Numbered from the stretch's first letter, positions 52,274 through 61,700 are shown. The stretch: 64,000 bases of DNA from Robiginitomaculum sp. (GCA_021776565.1 JAJFFQ010000051.1:1-64000); one strand, 5' to 3'. Notes: a model not told the origin generated them from the letters alone. A program made the numbers and translations.

Positions 52274-53998
52274 CTACCCCTGCACCCGCTCAAAAGACCA
52301 GTTAATGACGTTTTGCGGATCGGTAATGTTGCCTTGCGAGTTCAAGGTATGCTGAACCAGTAATTGTGAAGTGCGTTGCGGCGGCGCGCCGCCAGCAAGA
52401 TAAACCGAGGGCCGCAGCTCTACCTTGCCATCAGCACAATGAAACCGCCAGCCAGACCCATCGGGAAGAACCAGAAGTACCTGGGTATCATCACGGGCCA
52501 AGCTGGCCCGCACCTTTGGATGTAAATGAAACCGCAAGGCACAGTCCAGTATAGCAGGGGTTGTAACCTTGGGCGCATCGACCGGGCGAAATACCCGATC
52601 TTCTCCAAACACCTTGTCTCCGGTCTCATTGACCAGAACCTGCCTTTGATGGATCAGACCAAAGGCATGCAAATACCCGCCATGGCTGGCCTCCATCCTT
52701 GTGCCTACGCCCGGCTCCAGCTTACGCCGTGACGGGTTTGCCTGTCCGCGCTGGCGAAGCCTTGGCCCCAAAAGCGTAGCGCGCCAGCCCTTTGCGCTGA
52801 TCTGTGCCGAGGAGTTGTCATTGATAATCAGGGTCGAGTGCGCCGCACTGGTACGTACCGCCATATGCCACCGATCCGGCTGATCCTCTGACCAGCCACA
52901 ATTGACGATCAATCGTCCGCCCGGCGTGCTTAGCTCCATCGCCAGCGCCCCGGCATGTGCCTGTTGGCTATAGCGTTCTGGCGGCGCCCGCCCGGTATCC
53001 ATAATCACAACCGAGGCGTTTGTCTTGACCCGTTGATAACCAGAGTGCGGCGCGTAATTAAATGCACTTTCCGGGATGGAAAGAGCGCGTAATATGCGCG
53101 GTGTTGTCAAAGCTCGCCCTTCACCTCCGCCGTTAAAAACGCAAAGGTGGCCATCAGCAGCGCATAAAAACCGTACCATAGGTGCCAGACGAGCCAGCGC
53201 GCGTTCAATGTCTTCGGGAACCGGAGCATTTTGACTTTCCAGCAAAAGTTTGAGCGATACCAGATCACAAAGTGTGGAGGTGGCAATTTCAGGGTTACGC
53301 GAAATATGCCCGCCATCGGGCAATATCTGCTTGGCAAGCTGAACGCTTAATAACGCCAACCCAGGTTCGACAAATCTTCTGGCCCCGGGAATAATAAGGC
53401 CGGTTACGACCAGCACCAAAGCAATTTGTAATCGATCATGCGGATCAATGGCTATGTGGCCAAGGCTAAGTAAATAGGCAACCTGTCTAATCAGGCTTTT
53501 ACGACGCAACCCGGCTTGAGCGCCTGGGCCAAGAAGAATTTCATCAGCAGACAACCAGTTCAGACACCGTTTTGCGGTAAGACCCGGTGCCCAGGAAAAC
53601 GGGTTCCACCCCCCGTAAACCTGCACCCACCGATCCATATGTTTACCGGCAACAACCACCGCTTCGGGTGTGCCAATGGCAAGCACATCATGGATCCAGC
53701 CAAATTCATGCAAACGTGTGGCAAAGCGCCGTGTCGGTGCCGGCTTCGCCCAGGGTTCGTGAATATCTTCAAATTGTAAAATTGCGCCGGCCAGATAAAA
53801 TGTTCCCTGAACCATTGCCATGCCTTTTTGTGGATCAGCCTTGCTTAGCCGAGGCAGGATTGTATTGGGTGGTTCAGTTTCGGGAGGGCGTAAAAACAAG
53901 GCGCGAAACAACGACAGGCTGAACAGTTCGCCAACCAGGCGGCGACGGCCCATTTTCAAACTTGCGCTTATGAGTTCTATAAACTGATTGACGGCCAC
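52274..53998 (-). CDS. Heparinase II/III family protein
   Basis: A 574-residue protein with the alphaproteobacterial heparinase II/III layout. An alpha-helical toroid N-terminus has WGGWNPFSWAPGLTAKRCLNWL-like text (YGGWNPFSWAPGLTAKRC) and GGHISRNPEIATSTLCDLVSL. The beta-sandwich part has VIMDTGRAPPERYSQQAHAGALAMEL, GRLIVNCGWSE, STLIINDNSSAQ. The family contains polysaccharide lyases, but this conserved chromosomal group lacks an assigned substrate. It stands in the usual position near rsmB, though purH, its frequent neighbour, is 13.7 kb away. Confidence 0.88.
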   Translation of the reverse strand: MAVNQFIELISASLKMGRRRLVGELFSLSLFRALFLRPPETEPPNTILPRLSKADPQKGMAMVQGTFYLAGAILQFEDIHEPWAKPAPTRRFATRLHEFGWIHDVLAIGTPEAVVVAGKHMDRWVQVYGGWNPFSWAPGLTAKRCLNWLSADEILLGPGAQAGLRRKSLIRQVAYLLSLGHIAIDPHDRLQIALVLVVTGLIIPGARRFVEPGLALLSVQLAKQILPDGGHISRNPEIATSTLCDLVSLKLLLESQNAPVPEDIERALARLAPMVRFLCAADGHLCVFNGGGEGRALTTPRILRALSIPESAFNYAPHSGYQRVKTNASVVIMDTGRAPPERYSQQAHAGALAMELSTPGGRLIVNCGWSEDQPDRWHMAVRTSAAHSTLIINDNSSAQISAKGWRATLLGPRLRQRGQANPSRRKLEPGVGTRMEASHGGYLHAFGLIHQRQVLVNETGDKVFGEDRVFRPVDAPKVTTPAILDCALRFHLHPKVRASLARDDTQVLLVLPDGSGWRFHCADGKVELRPSVYLAGGAPPQRTSQLLVQHTLNSQGNITDPQNVINWSFERVQG

Positions 53999-54063
53999 TG
54001 TTTGCTCACCTGAAGGTCTGACACACTCGTGTCCTATTAATGAGCGAGGATGTCCCGAAAATC

Positions 54064-54102
54064 AAATGTGCCCGCAGCGGAAAATCCGTTACGGGCACAT
54101 TT
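54064..54102 (-). terminator. Rho-independent terminator after the glycine-zipper gene
   Basis: AAATGTGCCCG (54064-54074) pairs perfectly with CGGGCACATTT (54092-54102). The inner part continues with a nearly paired GTAACGGATTTTCCGCTGC. It lies past the stop of the glycine-zipper lipoprotein gene; on the minus strand it is followed by GATTTTC. Confidence 0.75.
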
Positions 54103-54146
54103 AACCGTAAAGCTTGCCATAGGACAGATAAGTCAGGAACGCACGA

Positions 54147-54647
54147 TCAGTTATACGCGGCCTGTGCATTTTGCTTTGGCAGAACGCGGGCGCGCTCACC
54201 GTATTCGATCCAGACGGGCGTTCCGTTGGCAATCGCCACATCACCGCCCTGGGTAATGGTGATAATTTCACCGTCGCGGTCAAGCTCTATCGTATAGGCA
54301 AAGCCGGTGCGCTCAGTTGCACTGTTTTCAATGGCTGCACCCAGAAGGCCGCCAAGAATAGCTCCGCCAACTGCGCCAATGGCACTATTGCGGCCATGGC
54401 TTCCGGCTTCCTTGCCAATGACCGCACCAAGCCCGGCACCACCAATGGCACCAGCGCCAGAATTACTGCCTTCGATTTTGATGATCCGGCTGGCGATCAC
54501 CACACCTGAATCAGCATGACTGACCTCACCAATAGTGCCGCGCGAATAATCATTGGCACCAAGATCAGAAACGCAACCACCCAAAATCAATACACCTGCA
54601 ACGCTCAGAGCGCCGAAAGTTCGGGTTATTGTTCGTGAAATAATCAT
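54147..54647 (-). CDS. 17-kDa-antigen/SlyB-like glycine-zipper lipoprotein
   Basis: A 166-residue outer-membrane lipoprotein. Signal and lipobox: TFGALSVAGVLILGGC. A glycine zipper follows: GAIGGAGLGAVIGKEAGSHGRNSAIGAVGGAILGGLLGAAIE. The C-terminal domain is YTIELDRDGEIITITQGGDVAIANGTPVWIEYGERARVLP, typical of the rickettsial 17-kDa antigen and SlyB family. Likely role: outer-membrane stability. Its own transcript seems framed by the terminator at 54064-54102. Confidence 0.88.
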   Translation of the reverse strand: MIISRTITRTFGALSVAGVLILGGCVSDLGANDYSRGTIGEVSHADSGVVIASRIIKIEGSNSGAGAIGGAGLGAVIGKEAGSHGRNSAIGAVGGAILGGLLGAAIENSATERTGFAYTIELDRDGEIITITQGGDVAIANGTPVWIEYGERARVLPKQNAQAAYN

Positions 54648-54766
54648 AATAAAAATCCTTGCCTGTTTATGAGGTTACGACCTAGCCATACCCCAGAACC
54701 TAACCTATAACGTGCCAAAACTGAACAGCGCCTGAACACAGGCTGAACAAATGGTTTTGCTATGGT

Positions 54767-56092
54767 TTAGGTCTGATTCTGGTTTCGCGTAAAAGCGGCA
54801 ATGTAGAACGCGTCAAGGCCATCGCCTGTGGCCCAGGCCCCCGGCGGAATACGAAGGGCATTGCCTTGCACAAATTCCTGCCCATAGGGAAGTATGTTTG
54901 TGTCTATCTCAAATCTTTGCAAAGGCAGTTCGTCCAAGACCCGTCTGGCAATATCCTCGCCTTCTTGCACTTGCGCCGAACACACACAATAGACCAGTCG
55001 GCCACCGGGGCGCAGCATCGCGCTGGCCGCTTTGACAATGGCAAACTGCTGCTCGGCAAGTGCTGTGACCTGCGCCGGGGTTTTCAGTGCCAGAACATCA
55101 GGGTGTCGGCGAAATACACCCGTTGCTGTGCACGGCGCATCAACCAGAACCGCATCCACCGGATTGTCTGGTTTCCAAAGAAGGGCATCCGCGCAAACAG
55201 TGTGCGGTTTCAGGCCCAGTCTTTGCATATTTTCTTCCAGCCGTTTCAGGCGTGTACGTGAGCGATCCAGCGCCCACACATGCGCACCTGTGTCGGCAAG
55301 TTGCGCGGTTTTGCCGCCGGGCGCCGCACAAAGATCAATAATGCTCTCACCTGGCTTGGCCGCCAGTATTATAGCTGGAAGCGCGGCGGCGGCGTCCTGC
55401 ACCTGCCATGCGCCGTCGGCAAACCCTGGCCACTTCGTGATGTCGCCTTGTGGGCGACTGCCCGCCTCTATGCGCAAAACCTGTGGCCCCAAGGGTTTGC
55501 CCTTCAAGGTTTCACGCCAATGCGCCATATCGTCAAATATTGTCAGATCAGTTGGTTGATCCTGAACCAAAACTTGTGTCGCATTACTTATCGCCTCCTC
55601 GCCATAAGCTTGCCGCCAGCTTTCGCGAAGCCATTGAGGAAGATTTTCCTCTGCTGAAATTGTCGCAAGACGCTCTTGTCCCTCATTGGCAACTTTGCGC
55701 AAGACCGCATTGGCAAGATGACGAAAGGCGCGGGTTTTCCCCTTACTCGCCGCCAGGGATACCGCCTCATTAACGATGGCAAAGGCCGGGCTACGCAAAA
55801 ACAGAATTTCAGCAGTTGCACAGCGCAAAATGGCGCGCATCAGACCCATCTTGGCCGGCAGGGGTTTGGCTAGATAATGGCCCAGCACAGCATCGATCTG
55901 GCCCTTTCGGCGCAATACTGTACCAGCAATGGCCCGCGCCAGCGCCCGGTCACGCTGGCTCATGGCGGTAAATCCGTTGGATGCACCAAGGAACTCATCC
56001 ATGCTCTGACCTTGATCGAGAATGGCGGTTATGGCATTGGCTGCCCAAAGGCGAGCGGGTGATAATTCGGTATGCATAGGCGCGCTTACCAT
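54767..56092 (-). CDS. rsmB: RsmB family 16S rRNA cytosine-5 methyltransferase
   Basis: A protein of about 441 residues. The N-terminal NusB-like domain has ARLWAANAITAILDQGQSMDEFL, ALARAIAGTVLRRKGQIDAVLGHYL, SPAFAIVNEAVSLA. The methyltransferase domain has IIDLCAAPGGKTAQLA, DAVLVDAPCTATGVFRRHPDVL (catalytic PCxxxG), and GGRLVYCVCSAQVQEGE with the second cysteine. It methylates C967 of 16S rRNA. ATG 56092 or 56077 starts the NusB-like domain; the frame extends to 56185 but that part is Cys-rich and unlike the family. Confidence 0.93.
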   Translation of the reverse strand: MVSAPMHTELSPARLWAANAITAILDQGQSMDEFLGASNGFTAMSQRDRALARAIAGTVLRRKGQIDAVLGHYLAKPLPAKMGLMRAILRCATAEILFLRSPAFAIVNEAVSLAASKGKTRAFRHLANAVLRKVANEGQERLATISAEENLPQWLRESWRQAYGEEAISNATQVLVQDQPTDLTIFDDMAHWRETLKGKPLGPQVLRIEAGSRPQGDITKWPGFADGAWQVQDAAAALPAIILAAKPGESIIDLCAAPGGKTAQLADTGAHVWALDRSRTRLKRLEENMQRLGLKPHTVCADALLWKPDNPVDAVLVDAPCTATGVFRRHPDVLALKTPAQVTALAEQQFAIVKAASAMLRPGGRLVYCVCSAQVQEGEDIARRVLDELPLQRFEIDTNILPYGQEFVQGNALRIPPGAWATGDGLDAFYIAAFTRNQNQT

Positions 56093-56177
56093 GCAATGCA
56101 CCGTACCGACAGGTTTATTGCAGCACGTGTGCGTGTTAGAGATTAGACTCATTCTTGATTCACATTCTGGCATCCCT

Positions 56178-56363
56178 ATGAGCAAGCATCATGATGAACC
56201 ATCTAACCAATCCTGCGCCGCAAAACGCGCCCTTGCGGAGGCAGGGGCACGGCGCAAGAAAGAGAACAAAAACCCGGCACAAAAAGAGTTTGGCGGCCCC
56301 AGAGGAGCTGAACCAACCCGTTATAACGATTGGGAACGCAAAGGTATTGCCTCGGATTTTTAA
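56178..56363 (+). CDS. DUF1674 protein, succinate dehydrogenase assembly factor 4 homologue
   Basis: A 61-residue protein ending KEFGGPRGAEPTRYNDWERKGIASDF. This is the DUF1674/SDHAF4 consensus (GGPxGPEPTRYGDWExxGxxxDF). In mitochondria SDHAF4 (Sdh8) binds the flavinated SdhA subunit and protects it before assembly. The N-terminal half (AKRALAEAGARRKKENK) is a basic helix. The ATG at 56178 gives the standard length. Here it sits between rsmB (divergent) and a GST gene, far from any sdh genes in view. Confidence 0.87.
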   Translation: MSKHHDEPSNQSCAAKRALAEAGARRKKENKNPAQKEFGGPRGAEPTRYNDWERKGIASDF

Positions 56364-56422
56364 CAATCCAGGGTTCAGACTTATTCAGATTATTGATTTC
56401 ACGACCTAGGGTTCTTGCAGAA

Positions 56423-57100
56423 ATGCGTATTCTTTATCATTGGCCACTGGATCCGTTTTCGCGTATGACGCGCCTGGCTTTGGCGGAAAAACGTCTGACG
56501 TTCAAACTCTCGCGGGTAGAGCACACTGACGATCCGGCGAAGCTGTTGGCACTAAACCCTGCCGGGACGCCGCCGGTATTACAAGATGATAGCGGGGCAA
56601 TTTCTATTGTCGTCGCAGGCGCGCGCCCGATACTGGAATATCTTGACGAAGCCCGCGAAGCCGCTCCCTTGTTGCCCACAGATATTGTGGGCCGCGCCGA
56701 GGTGCGCCGCCTGGTTGACTGGTTCTGTGTAAAGTTTCACGCCGAAGTCAATGCCTATATCTTGCATGAACGGCTGGAAAAACCGCTTATTGGTGGTGGC
56801 TCGCCGGATGCCAGTGTCATGCGTGAAGGCCGCACGCATTTACGCTGGCATATGGCCCATATCAACCATCTCATTGCCTCCCGTGACTGGTTGGCCGGAA
56901 CCGCACTGACGCAAGCCGATATAGTGGCCGCCGCACAATTATCCTGTCTGGATTATCTGGGTGAGGTGCCTTGGGACGAGTTTACCCTGACCAAGTCCTG
57001 GTATGGACGCTTCAAATCCAGACCGTCTTTTCGCGCCCTTCTGGCCGATATTTTGCCCGGCATGACCCCTGCATCACACTATGCCGACCTCGATTTTTGA
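56423..57100 (+). CDS. Glutathione S-transferase family protein
   Basis: A 225-residue protein. The thioredoxin-like N-terminal domain opens RILYHWPLDPFSRMTRLALAEKRLTFKLSRVEHTDDPAKLLALNPAGTPPVLQDDSG (cis-Pro in TPPVL). The helical C-terminal domain has ASRDWLAGTALTQADIVAAAQLSCLDYLGEVPWDEF. Ser13-type or Arg-type activity cannot be read. ATG 56423 fits the domain start. The end overlaps the queG start by 20 bases; GST next to queG is a common alphaproteobacterial order. Confidence 0.88.
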   Translation: MRILYHWPLDPFSRMTRLALAEKRLTFKLSRVEHTDDPAKLLALNPAGTPPVLQDDSGAISIVVAGARPILEYLDEAREAAPLLPTDIVGRAEVRRLVDWFCVKFHAEVNAYILHERLEKPLIGGGSPDASVMREGRTHLRWHMAHINHLIASRDWLAGTALTQADIVAAAQLSCLDYLGEVPWDEFTLTKSWYGRFKSRPSFRALLADILPGMTPASHYADLDF

Positions 57101-58205
57101 TGATCTGACAAATGCCCTGCGCGACCAGGCGCAGGCGTGCGGTTTTGCTATTTGCCGGATCGCCAGTGCTCGTGCGCCATGGCAATTTGGTGATGACCTG
57201 CAAGGGTATGTGGATGAGGGTTATCATGGCAGCATGGACTGGATGCGCACCACATTGGCCCGGCGCAGCCACCCCACGAAGATGTGGGCCGAGGCCCGTA
57301 GCGCCGTTGTGCTGGGGGTAAATTACGGCCCGGCCGCTGACCCGCTGGAGGCGCTGGATCATAAAACCAAAGGCACCATATCTGTTTATGCCCAGGGCGG
57401 TGATTATCACAAACTGGTCAAGAAACGCCTGAAACAACTGGCGCACTGGCTAGCGCGCCAAACAAGTGAGGACGTAAAAGTATTTGTCGATACGGCTCCG
57501 TTGATGGAAAAACCTCTGGCCGCACGCTCCGGTCTGGGCTGGCAGGGCAAACACACCAATCTTGTCTCGCGTGAGTTTGGTTCCTGGTTGTTTTTGGGTG
57601 TGATATTAACGGCAAGTGACTTAACCACCGATGCGGTTGGCAAGGATCATTGTGGCTCCTGCACATCTTGTCTTGATATTTGCCCGACCAGGGCTTTTCC
57701 AGAACCGTACAGGATTGATGCGCGGCGCTGTATTTCCTATCTGACGATCGAGCATGACGGCCCCATCGCCAATGAATTGCGGCCGCTGATGGGAAACCGT
57801 ATATATGGTTGTGATGACTGTCTGGCCGTGTGTCCGTGGAACAAATATGCGGTGCGCGGGAAAGAGGCACTTTTGTGGCCTCGCGCAGAAAACATTCTCC
57901 CGGACTTGGCTGATCTCAGCGGCTTGTCAGATGCAGGGTTTCGCGATCATTTTGCCGGATCGCCGATAAAACGTGCCGGGCGAGATCGCTTTGTGCGCAA
58001 TGTGCTGATAGCCATCGGCAACAGCGGCGATCAAATGCTCACTTCTGCCGCGCTTGATTGCCTGAAGGATGAAAGCCTGCAAGTGCGTGACGCCGCCGTA
58101 TGGGCGCTCAAAACCCTGCTTCCAGGCGAAGAATTTGAGACACTAAGAACCGAGCATGCTCCCGATGAACCAGAGGCAGATGTGTTGGCACAATGGCGGG
58201 GTTAA
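57081..58205 (+). CDS. queG: Epoxyqueuosine reductase QueG
   Basis: A 374-residue cobalamin and iron-sulfur enzyme that reduces epoxyqueuosine to queuosine in tRNA. Features: MDWMRTTLARRSHPTKMW, VFVDTAPLMEKPLAARSGLGWQGKHTNLV, first cluster motif CGSCTSCLDICPTRAF, second GCDDCLAVCPWNKYA. The C-terminal HEAT-like region (ALDCLKDESLQVRDAAVWALKTL) binds tRNA. Start overlaps the GST gene end. Confidence 0.95.
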   Translation: MPTSIFDDLTNALRDQAQACGFAICRIASARAPWQFGDDLQGYVDEGYHGSMDWMRTTLARRSHPTKMWAEARSAVVLGVNYGPAADPLEALDHKTKGTISVYAQGGDYHKLVKKRLKQLAHWLARQTSEDVKVFVDTAPLMEKPLAARSGLGWQGKHTNLVSREFGSWLFLGVILTASDLTTDAVGKDHCGSCTSCLDICPTRAFPEPYRIDARRCISYLTIEHDGPIANELRPLMGNRIYGCDDCLAVCPWNKYAVRGKEALLWPRAENILPDLADLSGLSDAGFRDHFAGSPIKRAGRDRFVRNVLIAIGNSGDQMLTSAALDCLKDESLQVRDAAVWALKTLLPGEEFETLRTEHAPDEPEADVLAQWRG

Positions 58206-58209
58206 AGGG

Positions 58210-58860
58210 TTATTGTTGTCGCATGGCTTCGCGGATTTGCCCGCGCACCAGCAGAGAATCGACATTGGCTGGCTCAAACGCCAGGGCCGCATTGATGTCA
58301 TCCTGTGCGCGTATCAGGTCATTTTCAAACAAAAGAACAGCCGCCCGCAAGCGCAAGGAAAGGGCATTGTCGGGGTGCAATTTAATCGCTGCATCAAGGT
58401 CGGCATGGGCCGCGACAGGCTGATCCAGCGCCATTAAGGCACGGGCGCGATTGGTAAGAAAATCCGCATTATTGATTTCAATATCCAGAGCACGGCTCAG
58501 AACACGCAAAGCCTCCTCAGGTCTATTGGCTTGCAGCCAGGCTTCCCCGGACTGCCCCAGCGCGGAGGCCCGCAAGGCATCATCACCGGCATCGGGGGCA
58601 TAGGCCAGTGCCTCCAGCTTTTCGGCGGCATGGATATAATCACGCAATCCCAGCAAAGCCATGGCCACGCAATGGCGCGCTGGCGCAGCGCCGCCCTCAT
58701 TTTGCCAGATCAGGGCATCTTCATAGGCTTTTGAAGGTGTACTGTGGGCTAATGCGAGGCAGGTGCGATATCGCAAGCCTTCATCCGGGCTATTATTGGC
58801 ACTCATGGCAGGAAATGGTGATCCAGACAATAATAATACTAAGGCCAATAGACGCGGCAT
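58210..58860 (-). CDS. Periplasmic TPR protein
   Basis: A 216-residue protein with a signal peptide (PRLLALVLLLSGSPFPAMSA) and TPR-like helices: GDDALRASALGQSGEAWLQANRPEEALRVLSRALDIEI, ADFLTNRARALMALDQPVAAHADLDAAIKLHPDNALSLRLRAAVL, ARDDINAAL-type (AQDDINAALAFEPANVDSLLVRG). TPRs bind peptides or proteins; the partner is unknown. It converges on queG with a gap of four bases. Confidence 0.8.
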   Translation of the reverse strand: MPRLLALVLLLSGSPFPAMSANNSPDEGLRYRTCLALAHSTPSKAYEDALIWQNEGGAAPARHCVAMALLGLRDYIHAAEKLEALAYAPDAGDDALRASALGQSGEAWLQANRPEEALRVLSRALDIEINNADFLTNRARALMALDQPVAAHADLDAAIKLHPDNALSLRLRAAVLLFENDLIRAQDDINAALAFEPANVDSLLVRGQIREAMRQQ

Positions 58861-58954
58861 TACCAACTCTCCTCGTAATCATCCTTTGTGGACGTTCTGA
58901 AGACCATGGGCAAGTCACAATTCGTTGTTTGCATGGTGTGGATGAGGGAAAATC

Positions 58955-59431
58955 CTAGGGCTGTATAAGCTGATACAGATGTAATGTGTTCATATACTCT
59001 TTTATCTCCACCATTTTTCCTGCCTCGATTGTTATCAAAAAGTGATATTTGTTTGTATAGGTTTTTCCATTCAGATGCTGACCATACGACTGCACTTCTG
59101 CGGCAATTTTATCGCCTTCACCAATCATTGACATCACCGTTAGTTGCAAACCATCGGGAAACCCCTGTTTGATGCTGCCGGCAATTTGCAAATACTCGGC
59201 TTTGTTTTTTGTGCCGGAAAACGGCAAATGTTCAGGCACCCACCAGCGCACATCGTCACTGACCATTGCAAAGGCATTGTCGACGTCTCCGGCACTAAAC
59301 TGTTCAAAAAACTCTGTTACCAGCGCCTTGTTTTTTAACAAATCATCACCGGCATGGCGAAATACTGTTGCGTATAGTGCGAGACCAATGAGCATGGATG
59401 TTACCAGCGCCAGTATGATTATATTTTTCAT
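58955..59431 (-). CDS. SnoaL/NTF2-like protein with N-terminal membrane anchor
   Basis: A 158-residue protein. The first 20 residues are a signal or anchor (IIILALVTSMLIGLALYAT). The rest is an NTF2-like cone: LVTEFFEQFSAGDVDNAFAMVSDDVRWWVPEHLPFSGTKNKAEYL, then GEGDKIAAEVQSYGQHLNGKTYTNKYHFLITIEAGKMVEIKEYMNTLH. This matches SnoaL-type ketosteroid-isomerase-like proteins. Exported members of this fold are mostly binding proteins or isomerases; which one here is unknown. Confidence 0.8.
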   Translation of the reverse strand: MKNIIILALVTSMLIGLALYATVFRHAGDDLLKNKALVTEFFEQFSAGDVDNAFAMVSDDVRWWVPEHLPFSGTKNKAEYLQIAGSIKQGFPDGLQLTVMSMIGEGDKIAAEVQSYGQHLNGKTYTNKYHFLITIEAGKMVEIKEYMNTLHLYQLIQP

Positions 59432-59667
59432 GTTGTTTTCCTTATTAGGGTTTAGGGGCAGGCCTCATTAATATCATCCATTCTGCCCTGCCGTTCCGGT
59501 TTGTCATGTCAACACAATTTGCATCGCAAAGTCTCCTCGAATAGGGATAAACTTGTCCATCGTCCACTTTGCGCGCATCTTATACTGACATGACAAATAG
59601 AATTGCATTAAATTAACGAGGCCTGACCCTAGTTGATAATTATCCATCCGGCCCGATTACAAACAGA

Positions 59668-60426
59668 CTATACACCCGGTATTGTGCATAGTTCATCCAG
59701 TGTCGCGGTCAGGCGGGCAAGGTCACCCGGCGTGGATAAACCATGATCGCCGTTTTTGGAGAGGCTGAATACCACATCCTGGCTTTGCAGTCGTGCGACC
59801 AGTTCCAGCGCATGGGGCCACGGCACGCTCTCGTCCATCAAGCCTTGCAGTATCCGCACCGGGCCAGCAAATGCAATCGGCCCACCCATGAGCAAATGCA
59901 ATCGGCCATCCTCGATCAGTGCATGAGTAATGGGTGTAGGTTCATCATAATCCGATGGTTGATGATACACACCGCGCTCAACAATCAGGCGGCGGGTATC
60001 ATTGTCAAAATTTTTCCACATCAGTTTTTCAGTAAAATCAACTGCCGGGGCAATCAGGGCTAGCGCCTTGATTTTTTCCGGACGCTTCAAGGCCAGCAAA
60101 AGTGCAATCCAGGCACCCATGGATGAGCCAAGGGCAATAGTGTCACCTGTGCAAAGCTCGTCCAGCACCAATACCGCATCATCGCGCCAGCGGGTTATGG
60201 TGCCGTCTTCAAATTTTCCTGATGAAAGCCCGTGACCGAAATAATCAAAACGAACAAAAGCGCGATCATGATTTGTGGCCCAGGTCTCAACGGCCTTGGC
60301 CTTGGTGCCATCCATATCCGAACGAAACCCGCCTAGCCAGAGAATTATCGGGCCGTTGCCCGAAGATACACGACAAGCAATTTTCTCGCCCATGCCGGTT
60401 TTCAATACTGTATGTTCGTTTACCAT
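59668..60426 (-). CDS. ABHD10-like alpha/beta hydrolase
   Basis: A 252-residue alpha/beta hydrolase. The nucleophile elbow is ALGSSMGAWIAL. The oxyanion strand is ILWLGGFRSDMDGTKA, and FVRFDYFGHGLSSGKFEDGTITRW is highly like ABHD10-type palmitoyl thioesterases. The acid is in QGLMDESVPW and the base in NGDHGLS. Possible role: thioesterase or carboxylesterase; human ABHD10 removes S-acyl groups from peroxiredoxin-5. Substrate not inferable. It is divergent from the GT4 gene. Confidence 0.87.
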   Translation of the reverse strand: MVNEHTVLKTGMGEKIACRVSSGNGPIILWLGGFRSDMDGTKAKAVETWATNHDRAFVRFDYFGHGLSSGKFEDGTITRWRDDAVLVLDELCTGDTIALGSSMGAWIALLLALKRPEKIKALALIAPAVDFTEKLMWKNFDNDTRRLIVERGVYHQPSDYDEPTPITHALIEDGRLHLLMGGPIAFAGPVRILQGLMDESVPWPHALELVARLQSQDVVFSLSKNGDHGLSTPGDLARLTATLDELCTIPGV

Positions 60427-60480
60427 GTGCGTTCAAGAATAGCACATTATGTATGGGTCTTGTGAAGCCGGGAAGTGTCA

Positions 60481-61584
60481 TTGAAAATCATACAAATCAT
60501 TCCTGCATTAAACGCTGGTGGCGCAGAGCGCACAGTTGTGGATATTACCCGCGCTGTGGTCCATGCGGGTGGTCAGGCCCTGACCATCACGACAGGCGGA
60601 CGGCTTGAAGCCGATGTTATTGCCGCTGGCGGGCAGATCGTGTATTTGCCTGTCGGTTCTAAAAACCCGGGGGTTATGTGGCGTAATATTGGCCGCATCT
60701 CTCAATGCGCCCAGGACTTTGGCGCGCAGATTGTCCATGCCCGTTCTCGTGCGCCGGCATGGAGTGCTAGGTCGGCGTGCTCAAAACTGGGCATTCCCTT
60801 TGTTACCACCTATCACGGCACCTATAATGCACAGAACCCATTGAAGCGGTGCTATAATGCCATCATGGCCCGCGGGGATGCGGTGATTGCCAATTCGTAC
60901 TTTATTGCCCGGCATATCAAAAACGAGCATGGACTGGGCGAAGAGCACATAACGGTGATTGCGCGCGGCATCGATCCGGCATTTTTTGAGGTATCCAAGA
61001 AAACACTAAAAACAGATATGCCCCTGATCGTCATGCCCGCCCGGTTTACCCGATTAAAAGGCCATGTACTGGCGCTGGATGCCTTGGTGAATTTGCGTCG
61101 TAAAGGCATACAGGTGCAGCTTGTTTTTGCCGGTGGCAAAGCAGGGCGCGAAACATATGTGCAGCAATTGCAGGGCCAGATCACCAGTTCTGGTCTGGAT
61201 GCTGTTGTCAGTTTTACCGGTCATGTGTCCGATATGGCGGCGCTGTATGGCCGTGCAGATATTGTGTTGTGCGCGTCCATCCAGTCAGAAAGTTTTGGCC
61301 GGGTTAGCGTTGAGGGGCAAGCCAGCGCCCGGCTGTGTGTGGCCCCGGCGCATGGTGGTTCACTGGAAACAATTACAGACGGTAAAACCGGATTTCATTT
61401 TACACCCGGTGATGCCAATGATCTGGCTAATGTGTTGCGCAAGGCATTATTGTTACCATCGACACAGGCAAACAAAATTTGTTCTGAGGCCCGCGAACAC
61501 GCACGTTCGCTCTATTCTCGCGAAGTAATGTGTGCAAAAACCCTTGAGCTTTACCGCGACCTGTTAAGGCGTAAATACGCTTAA
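60481..61584 (+). CDS. Glycosyltransferase family 4
   Basis: A GT-B glycosyltransferase of about 367 residues. The N-terminal acceptor domain starts KIIQIIPALNAGGAERTVVDI, with IVHARSRAPAWSARSACSK and TYHGTYN. The donor domain has VMPARFTRLKGHVLALDAL, VSFTGHVSDMAALYGRADIVLCAS and the EX7E motif region SIQSESFGRVSVEGQAS. TTG 60481 has GGGA seven bases upstream; a GTG at 60475 is too close. Such GT4 genes often precede a GT9 gene in alphaproteobacteria, and the GT9 gene here follows after a Fic gene. A lipopolysaccharide core role is likely. Confidence 0.88.
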   Translation: MKIIQIIPALNAGGAERTVVDITRAVVHAGGQALTITTGGRLEADVIAAGGQIVYLPVGSKNPGVMWRNIGRISQCAQDFGAQIVHARSRAPAWSARSACSKLGIPFVTTYHGTYNAQNPLKRCYNAIMARGDAVIANSYFIARHIKNEHGLGEEHITVIARGIDPAFFEVSKKTLKTDMPLIVMPARFTRLKGHVLALDALVNLRRKGIQVQLVFAGGKAGRETYVQQLQGQITSSGLDAVVSFTGHVSDMAALYGRADIVLCASIQSESFGRVSVEGQASARLCVAPAHGGSLETITDGKTGFHFTPGDANDLANVLRKALLLPSTQANKICSEAREHARSLYSREVMCAKTLELYRDLLRRKYA

Positions 61585-61643
61585 ACCTCAGAGAAATTAA
61601 CCAACAAGATACTTAGGGTTCTTGCCTCTTCAAATCATTGATT

Positions 61644-61700
61644 TCTCGAGAGATATCGAGAGAAAAGAGCATACCAAGCACGCTTTTATCAATCTCTCGA
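61644..61700. promoter_or_regulatory. TCTCGA-type repeats upstream of fic, candidate operator
   Basis: TCTCGA (61644-61649) and TCGAGA (61656-61661) form an inverted pair, and TCTCTCGA (61693-61700) repeats the half-site. They lie 70-130 bases before the Fic start. As this Fic protein has a C-terminal winged helix, autoregulation through such sites is possible. Confidence 0.35.

Noticed and set aside
56391-61640. Shared words agggttcttgc and attgatttc near 56.4 kb and 61.6 kb
   Set aside because: Only 9-11 bases, in different order; no sign of attachment sites or element ends.
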